From NCBI RefSeq assembly GCF_019599145.1, contig NZ_CP080647.1, forward strand, positions 1,302,001 to 1,366,000: a DNA stretch of 64,000 nt. Reading direction: 5' to 3'. The notes beneath the pieces are model-generated. The model worked only from the letters and a program-made list of their open reading frames with translations, made no database searches and had not been told where the DNA came from. Source of the stretch: Streptomyces akebiae (lineage in GTDB: Bacteria; Actinomycetota; Actinomycetes; Streptomycetales; Streptomycetaceae). A program made the position numbers and the translations under genes. Positions 31,994-40,653 of this stretch are shown here, piece by piece (position 1 is the stretch's first letter; the number at the start of each line of letters is the position of its first letter).

Positions 31994-32644
31994 ATGACCA
32001 CGCAGGACGAACACCCCGCGGCTCACCGACTCGCCACGGACGGCGCCGACCGGCAGGAGTGGCCGGACGCTGAGGCACTGGAGCGCGACCGGCGGACGGA
32101 GGAGCGCACGCGGCCGGTGACAGCGGAGCTGGTACGAAACCGGGGCACCCGGGAAACGGTGGTGTGGCTGCTCGACGACTCCGGCACTTTGTGCGCCACG
32201 GCGCACGTGATCCGGCTGGACATCCGCCACGACGTCCGCCAGGACGACGCGGAGGCAGCGGCATCCCGTGCGCTAGTGAAGGCAGGGTTCCGTCCCGTGC
32301 TCGGCTGGACGTGGACGGAGGTAGGGGCGGAGGCCTCCCGGCGCCGGTGGCGTATCGCGATCGAGCCGACGGCCGACTACCTGTCGTACGTAGAGCGCCG
32401 CTCCGGTCCGCGTCCGGGGATTCCGGCTATCGACGGCGCCACCGTCACGGCGCGCACGCAGCGCGGATGGTGGGACGTCACCACGTCCGACGGTGAACGG
32501 TACGCGCTCACGTGGGAGCCGCTGGTCGGCGGCGACCGGTGGACGGTGTGGGGCGGGGAGAACTTCACCCGGCTTGTTCGCTCCACCACCGACCAGGCGA
32601 AGGCGCTGTTCGTGCTCCGCCACCCGAGCCACGCTCGCGTGTGA
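31994..32644 (+). CDS. Hypothetical protein
   Basis: The protein has 216 aa from the ATG at 31994 (GGAGAGGAA upstream). It is beta-rich with many Trp and Arg (WRIAIEPTADYLSYVERR, GWWDVTTSDGERYALTWEP, DRWTVWGGENFTRLVRS). The N-terminal 40 residues are acidic and polar. No known family, signal peptide or membrane span is seen. It is one of a run of similarly sized unknown proteins approaching the candidate oriT. Confidence 0.6.
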   Translation: MTTQDEHPAAHRLATDGADRQEWPDAEALERDRRTEERTRPVTAELVRNRGTRETVVWLLDDSGTLCATAHVIRLDIRHDVRQDDAEAAASRALVKAGFRPVLGWTWTEVGAEASRRRWRIAIEPTADYLSYVERRSGPRPGIPAIDGATVTARTQRGWWDVTTSDGERYALTWEPLVGGDRWTVWGGENFTRLVRSTTDQAKALFVLRHPSHARV

Positions 32645-32652
32645 CGCGGTGT

Positions 32653-32680
32653 GGCCCGGGGTGGTGCAGTCCCCGGGGCC
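32653..32680 (+). repeat. Intergenic hairpin with one bulge
   Basis: GGCCCGGGG (32653-32661) pairs with CCCCGGGGCC (32671-32680), with one bulged G. It lies 8 bp after the stop. Confidence 0.5.
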
Positions 32681-32743
32681 GCGTATGGGCCGGTGTCCGG
32701 CTCACGGACCGGCCCCAACTCCCGAGAACCGAGAGGATTTCTC

Positions 32744-33334
32744 ATGCCCGCTGATGCTTCCGCCACCGACGCCAAGACGGTTGCCGTCCCGCTGCCCGGC
32801 GTCGCAACGCAACGCCCCGCCCGGCGCGGCGACGGATGGCGCCTGAGGCTGGCCGCGCTCGTCGGACGCGGTTCCACCCAGGCTGCCGCGAAGAGGCATC
32901 TGGCCGAGCAGATCGCGTTGATGGCGGAGACGATTGCCGTTGAGCCCGCATTCGCCCGGGACGACGACGGCGCCCTGATCGTCGCTCTCGACCGGCCTTG
33001 GGGCATCGAGTGGTACCGCGTCACCGACACCCACGCCCGGCGGATCTCGACCGGCGACCGGCACGCGGAGGGCCCCGCCGCCGATCTGGCGCGCGTCGAC
33101 CACTACACGCTGCTGCCCGCATATGCGTCCGGCCGTGCGGACGGCGCACCGCGTCCGCCCCTGTTCACCATGGCCGAGATCGAGAAGGCACTCAGCACGG
33201 CGCACGACCGGGCGCACGCGCACACCGACGACGCCGCCGCCCTGGACATCTTCCGGGGCGCCGTCAAGGCGCTGCTGACCAACCCTGCCTCGGAATACCC
33301 GATCCCGGACGACAAGGCCACCGCCGAGGCCTGA
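32744..33334 (+). CDS. Hypothetical protein
   Basis: The protein has 196 aa from the ATG at 32744 (GAGAGGAT upstream). The N-terminal 30 residues look disordered. The middle has WGIEWYRVTDTHARRIS, and the C-terminal part has LFTMAEIEKALSTAHDRA followed by a DIFRGAVKALLTNP helix, matching the repeat unit of the 30609 protein. The function is unknown. Confidence 0.6.
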   Translation: MPADASATDAKTVAVPLPGVATQRPARRGDGWRLRLAALVGRGSTQAAAKRHLAEQIALMAETIAVEPAFARDDDGALIVALDRPWGIEWYRVTDTHARRISTGDRHAEGPAADLARVDHYTLLPAYASGRADGAPRPPLFTMAEIEKALSTAHDRAHAHTDDAAALDIFRGAVKALLTNPASEYPIPDDKATAEA

Positions 33335-33351
33335 ACGCAGAGCAACCAGCC

Positions 33352-33377
33352 GGCCCGGGGCGCCACCGCCCCGGGCC
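33352..33377 (+). repeat. Intergenic hairpin, 11-bp perfect stem
   Basis: GGCCCGGGGCG (33352-33362) and CGCCCCGGGCC (33367-33377) close CCAC. ACCCGCC follows. It lies between the 32744 and 33404 genes. Confidence 0.6.
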
Positions 33378-33403
33378 ACCCGCCACCGAACGGAGAAGCC
33401 CCC

Positions 33404-33940
33404 ATGGGACTGCGCATTCCCCGATTCCATCCACTCTCCGACATGCCCCTGTTCGAGACACAGCGGACGCTGCGCGGCCACAACTTCTACCCGGGCGCGC
33501 CCGTGCTGCGCTCCCTTGCACCCCGCGACCCGCGCCGCAAGCCGGAAGCATCGCCGTGCATCGTCTACCACTCCCCGTGGGGCCACCTGGTCGTCACCGA
33601 GATCAACCCCGAAAACCTGAACGGCTATGGCTGGACGTGCCGGTCGAGCGACCCGGGCGGCGCCGAGTGGGGAGACCTCGGGTACATGGGCGCGTTCGAA
33701 CGACGCCGCGGCAGGCCATGGGAGTTCTGGGAGCGCGACCTGTTCTCCGACGACGCGAACGCCGCCGCCGCTGTCGCCCGCATCCTCCAGCGCTACACCC
33801 AACCCGTACGTCGCGACACGCGGCATGACCCCGAGCAAGAGGGCGCCCCCGCCACCCCGACCGCACCGACAACACGCCCCGCCGCCACCCCTATCGCTCG
33901 CGTGCCGCGCGCGTCCAGGGGCGTGATGAGCCGCCGCTGA
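33404..33940 (+). CDS. Hypothetical protein, last gene of the + strand block
   Basis: The protein has 178 aa from the ATG at 33404 (CGGAGAAG upstream). It has CIVYHSPWGHLVVTEINPEN, GWTCRSSDPGGAEWGDLGYM and WEFWERDLFSDDANAAAA, and a Pro/Thr/Ala-rich basic tail of about 40 residues. No known domain is recognised. It converges on the minus-strand genes that start beside the candidate oriT, and a bidirectional terminator separates them. Confidence 0.6.
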   Translation: MGLRIPRFHPLSDMPLFETQRTLRGHNFYPGAPVLRSLAPRDPRRKPEASPCIVYHSPWGHLVVTEINPENLNGYGWTCRSSDPGGAEWGDLGYMGAFERRRGRPWEFWERDLFSDDANAAAAVARILQRYTQPVRRDTRHDPEQEGAPATPTAPTTRPAATPIARVPRASRGVMSRR

Positions 33941-34031
33941 AAACGGTCGGCGTTCTCCGCCCCACCGATCACTCCGAGAAAGACACCCCTGATCAGACGC
34001 AGGCCCGCGGCGCGAAGCGGCAGATCGTCCA

Positions 34032-34094
34032 CACCAAGCCGCGGCGCCCGGTACCGACTTCCTCTTCGTCGGTACCGGGCGCCGCGGCTTGGTG
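34032..34094. terminator. 27-bp perfect inverted repeat, bidirectional terminator
   Basis: Positions 34032-34058 pair perfectly with 34068-34094 around TTCCTCTTC. It lies between a gene ending at 33940 (+) and one ending at 34105 (-), the expected place for a shared terminator. The stem is unusually long and perfect even for this GC content. Confidence 0.8.
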
Positions 34095-34104
34095 CGTTCT
34101 CTGC

Positions 34105-34515
34105 CTAGTGCTGCCGTCCGTGTTGGTGTGCTGGAGGAGTCACCCAGGACTGCGGGTTTCGAGGAGTCGGCCCCGGGGGCCCTGCGACCGGGTACTGGGG
34201 CACCTGTGGCGCGGGGTGGGCGGCCGGTGCGGGCTGTTGTGCGTAGTGACCGCCCTGGCCCCTCACGGTGGGAGGCTGGGATACGCAGCGCAGCTTGGTT
34301 CCCGCGTGCACGGTGACGCTCCACGCGGGTTGGTCGCTGAAGAGGCGCCACATGGGCTTGCCGTCCATGGTCGTCTTCTCGTACCGGCCAAGCCGGAAGC
34401 CGATCGTCACCCCCTGCTCGTCCTCCACCTCCATCTTGAGGCCGATCCACTCGGGATCCAGGTCCTCGATCGGCCGTTCAGTCAGCCCGTTACGCGTCAT
34501 CCCTTCCCCTCTCAT
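34105..34515 (-). CDS. Hypothetical protein downstream of the coiled-coil gene
   Basis: The protein has 136 aa from the ATG at 34515, which overlaps the previous stop by 4 bp; ATG 34500, after GGGGAAGGG, is also possible. The N-terminal 75 residues form a compact domain (EWIGLKMEVEDEQGVTIGF, RLGRYEKTTMDGKPMWRLF) with beta-strand character. The C-terminal 60 residues are rich in Pro, Gln and His and probably disordered. It is coupled to the coiled-coil gene beside the candidate oriT, so a role in DNA processing for transfer is possible but unproven. Confidence 0.6.
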   Translation of the reverse strand: MRGEGMTRNGLTERPIEDLDPEWIGLKMEVEDEQGVTIGFRLGRYEKTTMDGKPMWRLFSDQPAWSVTVHAGTKLRCVSQPPTVRGQGGHYAQQPAPAAHPAPQVPQYPVAGPPGPTPRNPQSWVTPPAHQHGRQH

Positions 34516-35033
34516 GCCGAGGCCGCGCTCTGCTCAGCCGGCCCGGCGGTCGCCGGTCCGGGAGACGCCGTGGCCGCCGCATTCGCTGGCGGGATCGGAC
34601 GGGTAACAGGCTGGCCTGCTGCCGCCTCCTGTCCGGTCGACCGCGCCGCTGCGAGGCCGTGATCCAGCTTCCCGCGTTCCGGTGCTCTGTCCGGTCTGGC
34701 GGCGACCTTGCGGACGGTATCCACGGACTCGCCGAGCCGATCGGCCACTGAACGAACGCCGTCGAGCTTGAGCATCTGGCCGACGCTCTCGGTCTGTCGG
34801 TCCCGCAGTTCCTGCTTCGCGGTCTCGGCTTCGCCACGGAGCCGGGCGGCGTACGCGGCGATCTTCTCCTCAGCTTCCGTGGTGACGTCCGTGATCTCCT
34901 GCGCCGCTACTTCGTAGTCGGTCGCAAGGTCCTCCAGCTGACGCTCACGTGCCCAGTGCTCGGCCCGGCGCGCGCGTACTCTCTCGCGGGCCTCGACCTC
35001 GCGCGCCGATTTCCTCGGCCTGCGTTGAGCCAT
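34512..35033 (-). CDS. Coiled-coil DNA-binding candidate beside oriT
   Basis: The protein has 173 aa from the ATG at 35033, with GGGGAGG 8 bp upstream. It is very basic at the start (MAQRRPRKSAREVEARERVR), followed by a long charged coiled coil (EVAAQEITDVTTEAEEKIAA) and a VRSVADRLGESVDTVRKVA segment that resembles a helix-turn-helix. The tail is Ala/Pro-rich. It is transcribed away from the relaxase gene and starts 160 bp from the candidate oriT repeat. This is the position and character of a relaxosome accessory protein, which remains inference. Confidence 0.55.
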   Translation of the reverse strand: MAQRRPRKSAREVEARERVRARRAEHWARERQLEDLATDYEVAAQEITDVTTEAEEKIAAYAARLRGEAETAKQELRDRQTESVGQMLKLDGVRSVADRLGESVDTVRKVAARPDRAPERGKLDHGLAAARSTGQEAAAGQPVTRPIPPANAAATASPGPATAGPAEQSAASA

Positions 35034-35192
35034 CGAACTTGCCTCCCCTGAGCGATGGGTTCTGGGCCATTGTGGCCGATGAATCCATCCCCGCCACATG
35101 GGGAATTGGTGGCCTTCTTCAAATGACGCGCTCAGAGGCAATCAGAGGCAATCAGAATGAATTGATCTTGCTTGTGGATAACGCGAACTGCG

Positions 35193-35345
35193 CGGTTTTC
35201 CGCAGGTCCGCTCAGGAGAGCGGACCTGCGGAAAACCGTGGCGCTTCGCGGTCCGCGAAGAAGGAAGGCGCAGGTCGGCTCGTTGGCTCGACTCGTTCCT
35301 CGCTCGCCAACTCCCCTTCCCTGCACCCCCCTTCTTCGCGGTCAA
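35193..35345. other. Candidate origin of transfer (oriT)
   Basis: A perfect 21-bp inverted repeat (35193-35213 and 35218-35238, loop AGGA) is followed by CTTCGCG/CGCGAAG (35244-35250 and 35254-35260). A larger imperfect fold then runs from GCGAAGAAGG (about 35255) to CCTTCTTCGC (about 35333), with inner GCAGG/CCTGC and TTGGC/GCCAA pairs. It lies in the 350-bp gap between the divergent coiled-coil gene and the relaxase gene, where a MobF oriT is expected. The promoter of the relaxase must also be here. No nic site can be assigned from sequence alone. Confidence 0.65.
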
Positions 35346-35384
35346 AGCTCTTGCATTCACAATGACACAAGGTAATCTGAGTGC

Positions 35385-38300
35385 ATGATGACCATCCACA
35401 AGCTCTCCGCTGGGGATGGCTATCGCTATTACATGAGCGAGACCGCCACCGGAGATGTGCGCCGTTCTCCGGACCGCGACCTGGGTGATTACTACACGGC
35501 GGAAGGAAATCCGCCGGGCGTGTGGGTCGGCGGTGGGATCGCGGAATTGGGTGTCTCCGGGACGGTGTCCGAGGCGCAGATGGAGGCTCTTTATGGCGAG
35601 GGGCTGCACCCGAACGCGGATGAGATCATCAAGGCAGCCCTGGACGAGGGACTGTCGCTCGCCGAAGCCACGCGCCGGGCGCGCCTGGGGCGCCGCTATT
35701 ACCGGTACGACCAGAACGCCGGCCCCCTCGCGGCGAAGATCCAGGACGAGATCGAGGCCTTCGAAGGCCGCACCGGGCGGGAGGCCACCGCCGATGAGCG
35801 GCGGCAGTTGCGCGCCAAGGCCGGCGCCATCGCCTTCCGGGCGGACTTCGGTCGTTCTCCCACGGACGCCGAGGAACTCGCCCGGTACATCAGTGCCAAT
35901 ACCGGTTCGAAGCAACAGGCGGTCGCCGCCTATGACTTGGTCCTTCGGGCGCCGGAGGACCTCAGCAAGGGGCTGTTCGGCGAGGGCGACGAGGACGTCT
36001 GCCGGATCGTGATGGAGTGCGACGAGGAGGCGGTCCTGGAGACCGTCACCTGGATCGAGGAGCACGCTCTCGCCACCCGGACGGGCATCAACGGCGTCGC
36101 CCAGGAAGACGTGAAGGGCGGGCTGGTCGCCACCCTCTTTCGACACCACGACAACCGGCTCGGCGAGCCCCTTCTCCACCATCACCTGGTCGTGGCGAAC
36201 AAGGTCCTCGGGATCGACGGCAAGTGGCGCTCGATCGACGGAAAGCTGCTGTACGCGATGGGCGTTGCCGCCTCCGAGTTCTACAACCAGGTCGTAGTCG
36301 AGAAGGTGTGCGCGCGGCTCGGGCTGGAGGCCGAGGAGCGTGAGGTCACCCCGGGCAAGCGTCCGGTCATAGGGATCAAGGGCTTCGACCGCGGGGTGCT
36401 GCAGCCCCATTCGAAGCGCACGCGGGACATCGGCAGGCGGCTGGAGGAACTGCTGCGGGCTTACCGCGAGGAGCACGGTAAGGAGCCGGGGACTGCGGCC
36501 CGGATGGCGCTCATCCAGCAGGCGACACTGGAGACCAGGCCGACCAAGGCCAAGGGGCGGTCTCTGGCCCAGTTGCGTGCGACGTGGCGCAGGGCGGCCG
36601 TCGCCGCGGTCGGCCAGGAACGCGTTGATGCGCTGCTGCGCACGGCGCAGGCCCACGCATCCGCATCCGGTGACGGCGGCAGCGACCTTGCCGAGATAGA
36701 CGTGGTGCAGGCTGCCGAGGATGTCCTTGCCGTGGTGTCCGAACAGCGAGCGGTGTGGGGCGAGCGGCACGTGCTGGCCGAGGCGCGACGGCACGTCGTA
36801 CGGCTCACCCGGGGTCGCAGCACGGCGGCCGACGGGCTCGCCGAGCGGATCACCGAACGGGTGCTGTCGCATGGTTCGCTGAGCATCACACCGCCCGACC
36901 TGCACCGGCCGTTCGCCCCTCTAACGCGGGCCGGCGGCACGAGCATCTACCGGCGCCGCGAATCGGTCCTGTTCACCTCCCGGGAGGTCCTCGCCGCCGA
37001 GGACCGGGTCTTGAACGCGGCGCGCAGTGTGGTGGTCCCCGCTCTCGCCGGGGACCGGTTCACGGAGGTCGTCGACCGCTTCCAGGGCCATGAGCTGGAT
37101 GCCGGGCAGCGTCGGCTCGCGAAGGCGTTCGCCTGCTCAGACCGGCTCGTTGTCGGCGGTATCGGCCCCGCCGGCGCGGGCAAGACCACTGCCTTGCAGC
37201 TTGTCCGCGACGCGGTGGCCGCCGGGGGCGGACGACTCATACCTCTTGCCCCCTCCTCGCGTGCGGCCAAGGTCATCGAAGGCGATCTCGATACCACCGC
37301 GTACACGCTTCATGGCTGGCTCGCCCAGCGCGACCGGCTGACCGAAGGCAGCATCGTCCACCGCGTCTTGAGACGGCGCAGAGGCAAACGCCGGAAGGGC
37401 GCCGCGGAAGAGTACGCGCTGCGCCCGGGCGACGTCGTCGTGGTGGACGAGGCGGGCATGGCGGGTTCACGGAATCTCGCGCGCGTCGTCGCCGAGGCGG
37501 AGTCCGCCGGCGCCCTGGTTCGGCTCATCGGAGACCCCGCGCAGCTCGGCTCAGTTGAGTCGGGAGGCCTGCTGCGCCAACTCGCCCGCGATGTTGGCGT
37601 GGTGGAACTGGAAGAGCTTCACCGCTTCCAGACCGAGGGCGAAGGGGAGGCAACCCTTGTCCTGCGCGATGGTGACCCGGCCGACGCGTGGCGCTGGTAC
37701 CTGGACCAGGGGCGAGTCGTGGGCGGCAGCCGCGAGGAGATGCTCGACGCCGTCTTCGCCGGATGGCAACACGACATCGAGGCCGGTCTGAAAGCGCTGA
37801 TGATGGCCGACGACGGCGAGATGGTCCGCGAACTCAACCTACGGGCCCAGGCATACCAACTCGCCTCCGGCCAGCTCGACCTGAGCCGGACCGCCCGGTT
37901 GCGCGACGAGCTCCAAGCCGCCGTCGGCGACGTCATCGTGACCCGAAAGAACCAGCGCAAACTCGCCCTGCTCGGAGGCCGCGACTATGTGAAGAACGGC
38001 GACCAGTGGGTGATCGAGCGGATCGACCGGCGCGGCAACGTCCGCGCCCGCCACACCGGCCACGGCGGACGGATCGTCCTGTCGCGCGGCTACCTGCGCA
38101 GGCACGCCGAACTCGGCTACGCGTACACGACGCACCGCGCCCAGGGCATCACCATGGACGCAGCCCACGGCCTCATCACCGCCCGCACCTCGCGGGAAGC
38201 CGCGTACGTCGAGGCGACCCGGGGGCGCCAGTCCAACCACATCTACGTCGTCACCGACGACGCCCAGAGCGTGCGCGACGTGCTGGACGCCGTGGCCCGC

Positions 38301-40208
38301 AGCAGCCTGGCCTCCATCTCCGCGCACGAGATGATCCAGGCTGAACAGGAACGCGCCTACAGCATCGGCCAACTCGTCGCCGAATACACCGACGTCTACG
38401 CCCGGGCCACCAGCCAGCGGCTGCAGAACCTCACCCGTCGGGTCCTCGGGCCTGAGGCGGAGATGTTCATCGCCGCGGAGGCCTGGGGGGTCGCCGAGCG
38501 GTCGCTGCGCGCCGCCGAGGCCGAAGGCTGGGACCTCGGCCGGCTCATCCGGGTCGCCTTCGACGAGAGGGACTTCGCGGACGCCGAAGACCCGGCTGCG
38601 GTGCTGGCCTGGCGCATCGACTACCGCGTCGAGGCTGGACGGCAGGCAGCCGAACGTGCCGCCCGCAAGGAGGCCGAGCCGGGTGGCAGCCGCCCGCTGA
38701 AGACGCTCAGCGCGGAACAGCTGCAGCGCCTCCTGGCGCTGGCCGAGCAGCACCGCCGGACCGCCTTGGAGGAACTGCTGCGTGCGGACGCCGCCGTCGA
38801 CAGCCAGCCCGGGCCGGTCGTCGTGGACGGACTTCCCCATCCCGCCTGGCCCGACCGGACACACGGGCACCTCACGCGGGCCCAACTCGCCGCGGCCGTC
38901 GCCCAGGTGCGCGCCCGGATCCGCCGCGCGGAACACGAAGGGGACCACGAAAGCGAACGCGCCGCTACTGCGGAACACGCACTGTTGCGGCGCGAGCAGC
39001 GGCTGCGCCGGGCGATGCCCGCACGCGACCGGATGCGCGAGGACTGGCAGCGTGAACCTGTTCGCGGGGCCAGCCACACGGCCCGCCAGCCTGTGGAAGC
39101 CACCCGCGCCGAGCGCACTGCCAACCTCCACCGCCAGGACATGGCCCGGGAACGACTCAAGCGTGCCCAACTCATCGCCGCCAAGATCCGAGTCGAACAA
39201 CGGCTGCGCGACGAACTCCCGGACGGTCCGCCACCCGTCCTGGACAACAGCAGTCACCTGCCTGACTGGATCGCTCCCTCGACCGCCGTACGGGACATGG
39301 ACACCCCGGAGGGCTGGCGTCAGCACCTGGTCGAGCGCCGCCTCGTGCTCTCCGAGCGACTGGAGCAGATGGGACTCGCCCTGGCCGAGTCCCCTCCACC
39401 GTGGGCCCGGGTCCTCGGCCCGGTCCCCGTGGCGGGAACCGAACTACGTGAACAGTGGGAGCGCACCGCAGCGGTGGCAGAAGTGTGGCGCATCCGCCAC
39501 GCTCTGGCAGACGACGTTCCCGGCATTGGTGAGCAGCCGGCCGATCCCCGCGACGCGCATGCCTGGTCGATCTTCCAGCAGCGCATCGCCGAGGTCGGCC
39601 GCCGTGCCCGCGCGTCTGCCGCCGCGCGGCACCGGCCAGACGAGCCGTCCGGCGGGATGCGGATCGCCGCCCGCACGGCTGAGAACTTCCAGTACCGGCT
39701 GCTCGACGCCCATGTATCCGAGCCGGAGGACCGCGAGGCGGTATCGGCCGCCGCCGCTGCGTTCGCCGAACTCGCCCTGCGCCGGGCGCTGGAAGGACGG
39801 GAGCCCGCAGAGGAGTGGGTCGAGCAGATACCTGCGCCGGACGCTGAGGACAGCACTCAGCAGGAGCAATGGAAGCAAGTCGTCGCCGCACTCGCCACCT
39901 ATCGGATGCTGAACGAGATCGACTCCGACGAGCCTTTGGGAGAGACTCCTGATGAGGCCGAAGAGCGGGAGCGGTGGGCCGAGTTGCACGAGGCCATGAC
40001 GCTCTTCCAGCGGGCCCGCATCCAGCAGCGCTTGGAAGAAGTACGCGCCCACCGAGACGCCGAGCGAGCCCGGCGCGGCCTGGCCCCCGTCACACCAGGC
40101 GTGCCTTCGGATGATGCCGTCCGCCGGCGGCGGACCGACACCGCACAGGACGAACAGAACCGGCGCCACGGCCCCAGCTCGGGACCACGCAGGGGACCGG
40201 GAATGTGA
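35385..40208 (+). CDS. MobF-type conjugative relaxase/helicase (TraA/TrwC-like)
   Basis: This 1607-aa protein has an N-terminal TrwC relaxase domain with clustered tyrosines GDGYRYYMSE (Y13, Y15, Y16) and the metal-binding histidine motif PLLHHHLVVANKV near residue 265. A RecD-like superfamily 1 helicase follows: Walker A GPAGAGKTT near 593, Walker B VVVDEAGMAG near 685 and TTHRAQG near 915. The last 550 residues are long charged helices. It nicks one strand at oriT, stays linked to the 5' end and unwinds the plasmid. No coupling protein, T4SS genes or TraB/FtsK-type translocase gene is in the window. The start at 35385 (or 35388) is tight to the oriT region. Confidence 0.9.
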   Translation: MMTIHKLSAGDGYRYYMSETATGDVRRSPDRDLGDYYTAEGNPPGVWVGGGIAELGVSGTVSEAQMEALYGEGLHPNADEIIKAALDEGLSLAEATRRARLGRRYYRYDQNAGPLAAKIQDEIEAFEGRTGREATADERRQLRAKAGAIAFRADFGRSPTDAEELARYISANTGSKQQAVAAYDLVLRAPEDLSKGLFGEGDEDVCRIVMECDEEAVLETVTWIEEHALATRTGINGVAQEDVKGGLVATLFRHHDNRLGEPLLHHHLVVANKVLGIDGKWRSIDGKLLYAMGVAASEFYNQVVVEKVCARLGLEAEEREVTPGKRPVIGIKGFDRGVLQPHSKRTRDIGRRLEELLRAYREEHGKEPGTAARMALIQQATLETRPTKAKGRSLAQLRATWRRAAVAAVGQERVDALLRTAQAHASASGDGGSDLAEIDVVQAAEDVLAVVSEQRAVWGERHVLAEARRHVVRLTRGRSTAADGLAERITERVLSHGSLSITPPDLHRPFAPLTRAGGTSIYRRRESVLFTSREVLAAEDRVLNAARSVVVPALAGDRFTEVVDRFQGHELDAGQRRLAKAFACSDRLVVGGIGPAGAGKTTALQLVRDAVAAGGGRLIPLAPSSRAAKVIEGDLDTTAYTLHGWLAQRDRLTEGSIVHRVLRRRRGKRRKGAAEEYALRPGDVVVVDEAGMAGSRNLARVVAEAESAGALVRLIGDPAQLGSVESGGLLRQLARDVGVVELEELHRFQTEGEGEATLVLRDGDPADAWRWYLDQGRVVGGSREEMLDAVFAGWQHDIEAGLKALMMADDGEMVRELNLRAQAYQLASGQLDLSRTARLRDELQAAVGDVIVTRKNQRKLALLGGRDYVKNGDQWVIERIDRRGNVRARHTGHGGRIVLSRGYLRRHAELGYAYTTHRAQGITMDAAHGLITARTSREAAYVEATRGRQSNHIYVVTDDAQSVRDVLDAVARSSLASISAHEMIQAEQERAYSIGQLVAEYTDVYARATSQRLQNLTRRVLGPEAEMFIAAEAWGVAERSLRAAEAEGWDLGRLIRVAFDERDFADAEDPAAVLAWRIDYRVEAGRQAAERAARKEAEPGGSRPLKTLSAEQLQRLLALAEQHRRTALEELLRADAAVDSQPGPVVVDGLPHPAWPDRTHGHLTRAQLAAAVAQVRARIRRAEHEGDHESERAATAEHALLRREQRLRRAMPARDRMREDWQREPVRGASHTARQPVEATRAERTANLHRQDMARERLKRAQLIAAKIRVEQRLRDELPDGPPPVLDNSSHLPDWIAPSTAVRDMDTPEGWRQHLVERRLVLSERLEQMGLALAESPPPWARVLGPVPVAGTELREQWERTAAVAEVWRIRHALADDVPGIGEQPADPRDAHAWSIFQQRIAEVGRRARASAAARHRPDEPSGGMRIAARTAENFQYRLLDAHVSEPEDREAVSAAAAAFAELALRRALEGREPAEEWVEQIPAPDAEDSTQQEQWKQVVAALATYRMLNEIDSDEPLGETPDEAEERERWAELHEAMTLFQRARIQQRLEEVRAHRDAERARRGLAPVTPGVPSDDAVRRRRTDTAQDEQNRRHGPSSGPRRGPGM

Positions 40209-40224
40209 GTGAGGAGAAGAAGGA

Positions 40225-40515
40225 ATGGACGAGAAGGCGACCACCAACGAAGGACTCACCAAACAGCAGCGGGAACTGCTCACGCAGTTCGCCGCCCGGC
40301 GAGCTGCCCGGATGGCCGTGGCCTCCGGACAAGCACCAGAGCAGTCGGAACTTGAGTCCCGTCTGCGCGAGATGGACGAGGCCTTCGCGGCACACCCAGA
40401 CCGCGACAGCCCGCTGGTGCAGGAGAATCACGAACTCAGGCGGTACACAGCGATCCTCGAAGAAGCCATACGTGCCTTGATGGCCGGCGAATTGGTCGCA
40501 GACACGACGCAATAG
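40225..40515 (+). CDS. Small coiled-coil protein downstream of the relaxase
   Basis: The protein has 96 aa from the ATG at 40225, 16 bp after the relaxase stop and preceded by GAGAAGAAGGA. It is highly charged and helical (QQRELLTQFAARRAARMA, NHELRRYTAILEEAIRAL). No known domain is recognised. Its position suggests co-transcription with the relaxase and possibly a role in transfer. Confidence 0.65.
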   Translation: MDEKATTNEGLTKQQRELLTQFAARRAARMAVASGQAPEQSELESRLREMDEAFAAHPDRDSPLVQENHELRRYTAILEEAIRALMAGELVADTTQ

Positions 40516-40653
40516 GCCCTCGTATGCGCGCGGGACCCCGTCGCCAATCGGCACGCCTGGTTCGCGTGACCGGTCTGACCTATGACCTTGCCGTCACACG
40601 GCAGGTCAGCGGTCGGTGCACCGACTGGCCAGGCCGCGGCTATCGTGATTCAC

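Noticed and set aside
32702..34450. A 582-codon open frame on the minus strand
   Set aside because: It is low in complexity (Gly/Arg/Val-rich), covers several + strand genes and runs through a terminator hairpin.
37839..39326. A 495-codon open frame antisense to the relaxase
   Set aside because: It is a shadow of the relaxase frame with no domain or start signal.
35385..40208. A complete conjugation system in the window
   Set aside because: Apart from the relaxase and possible accessory genes, no coupling protein, mating-channel or TraB/FtsK-type genes were seen, so only DNA processing can be claimed.
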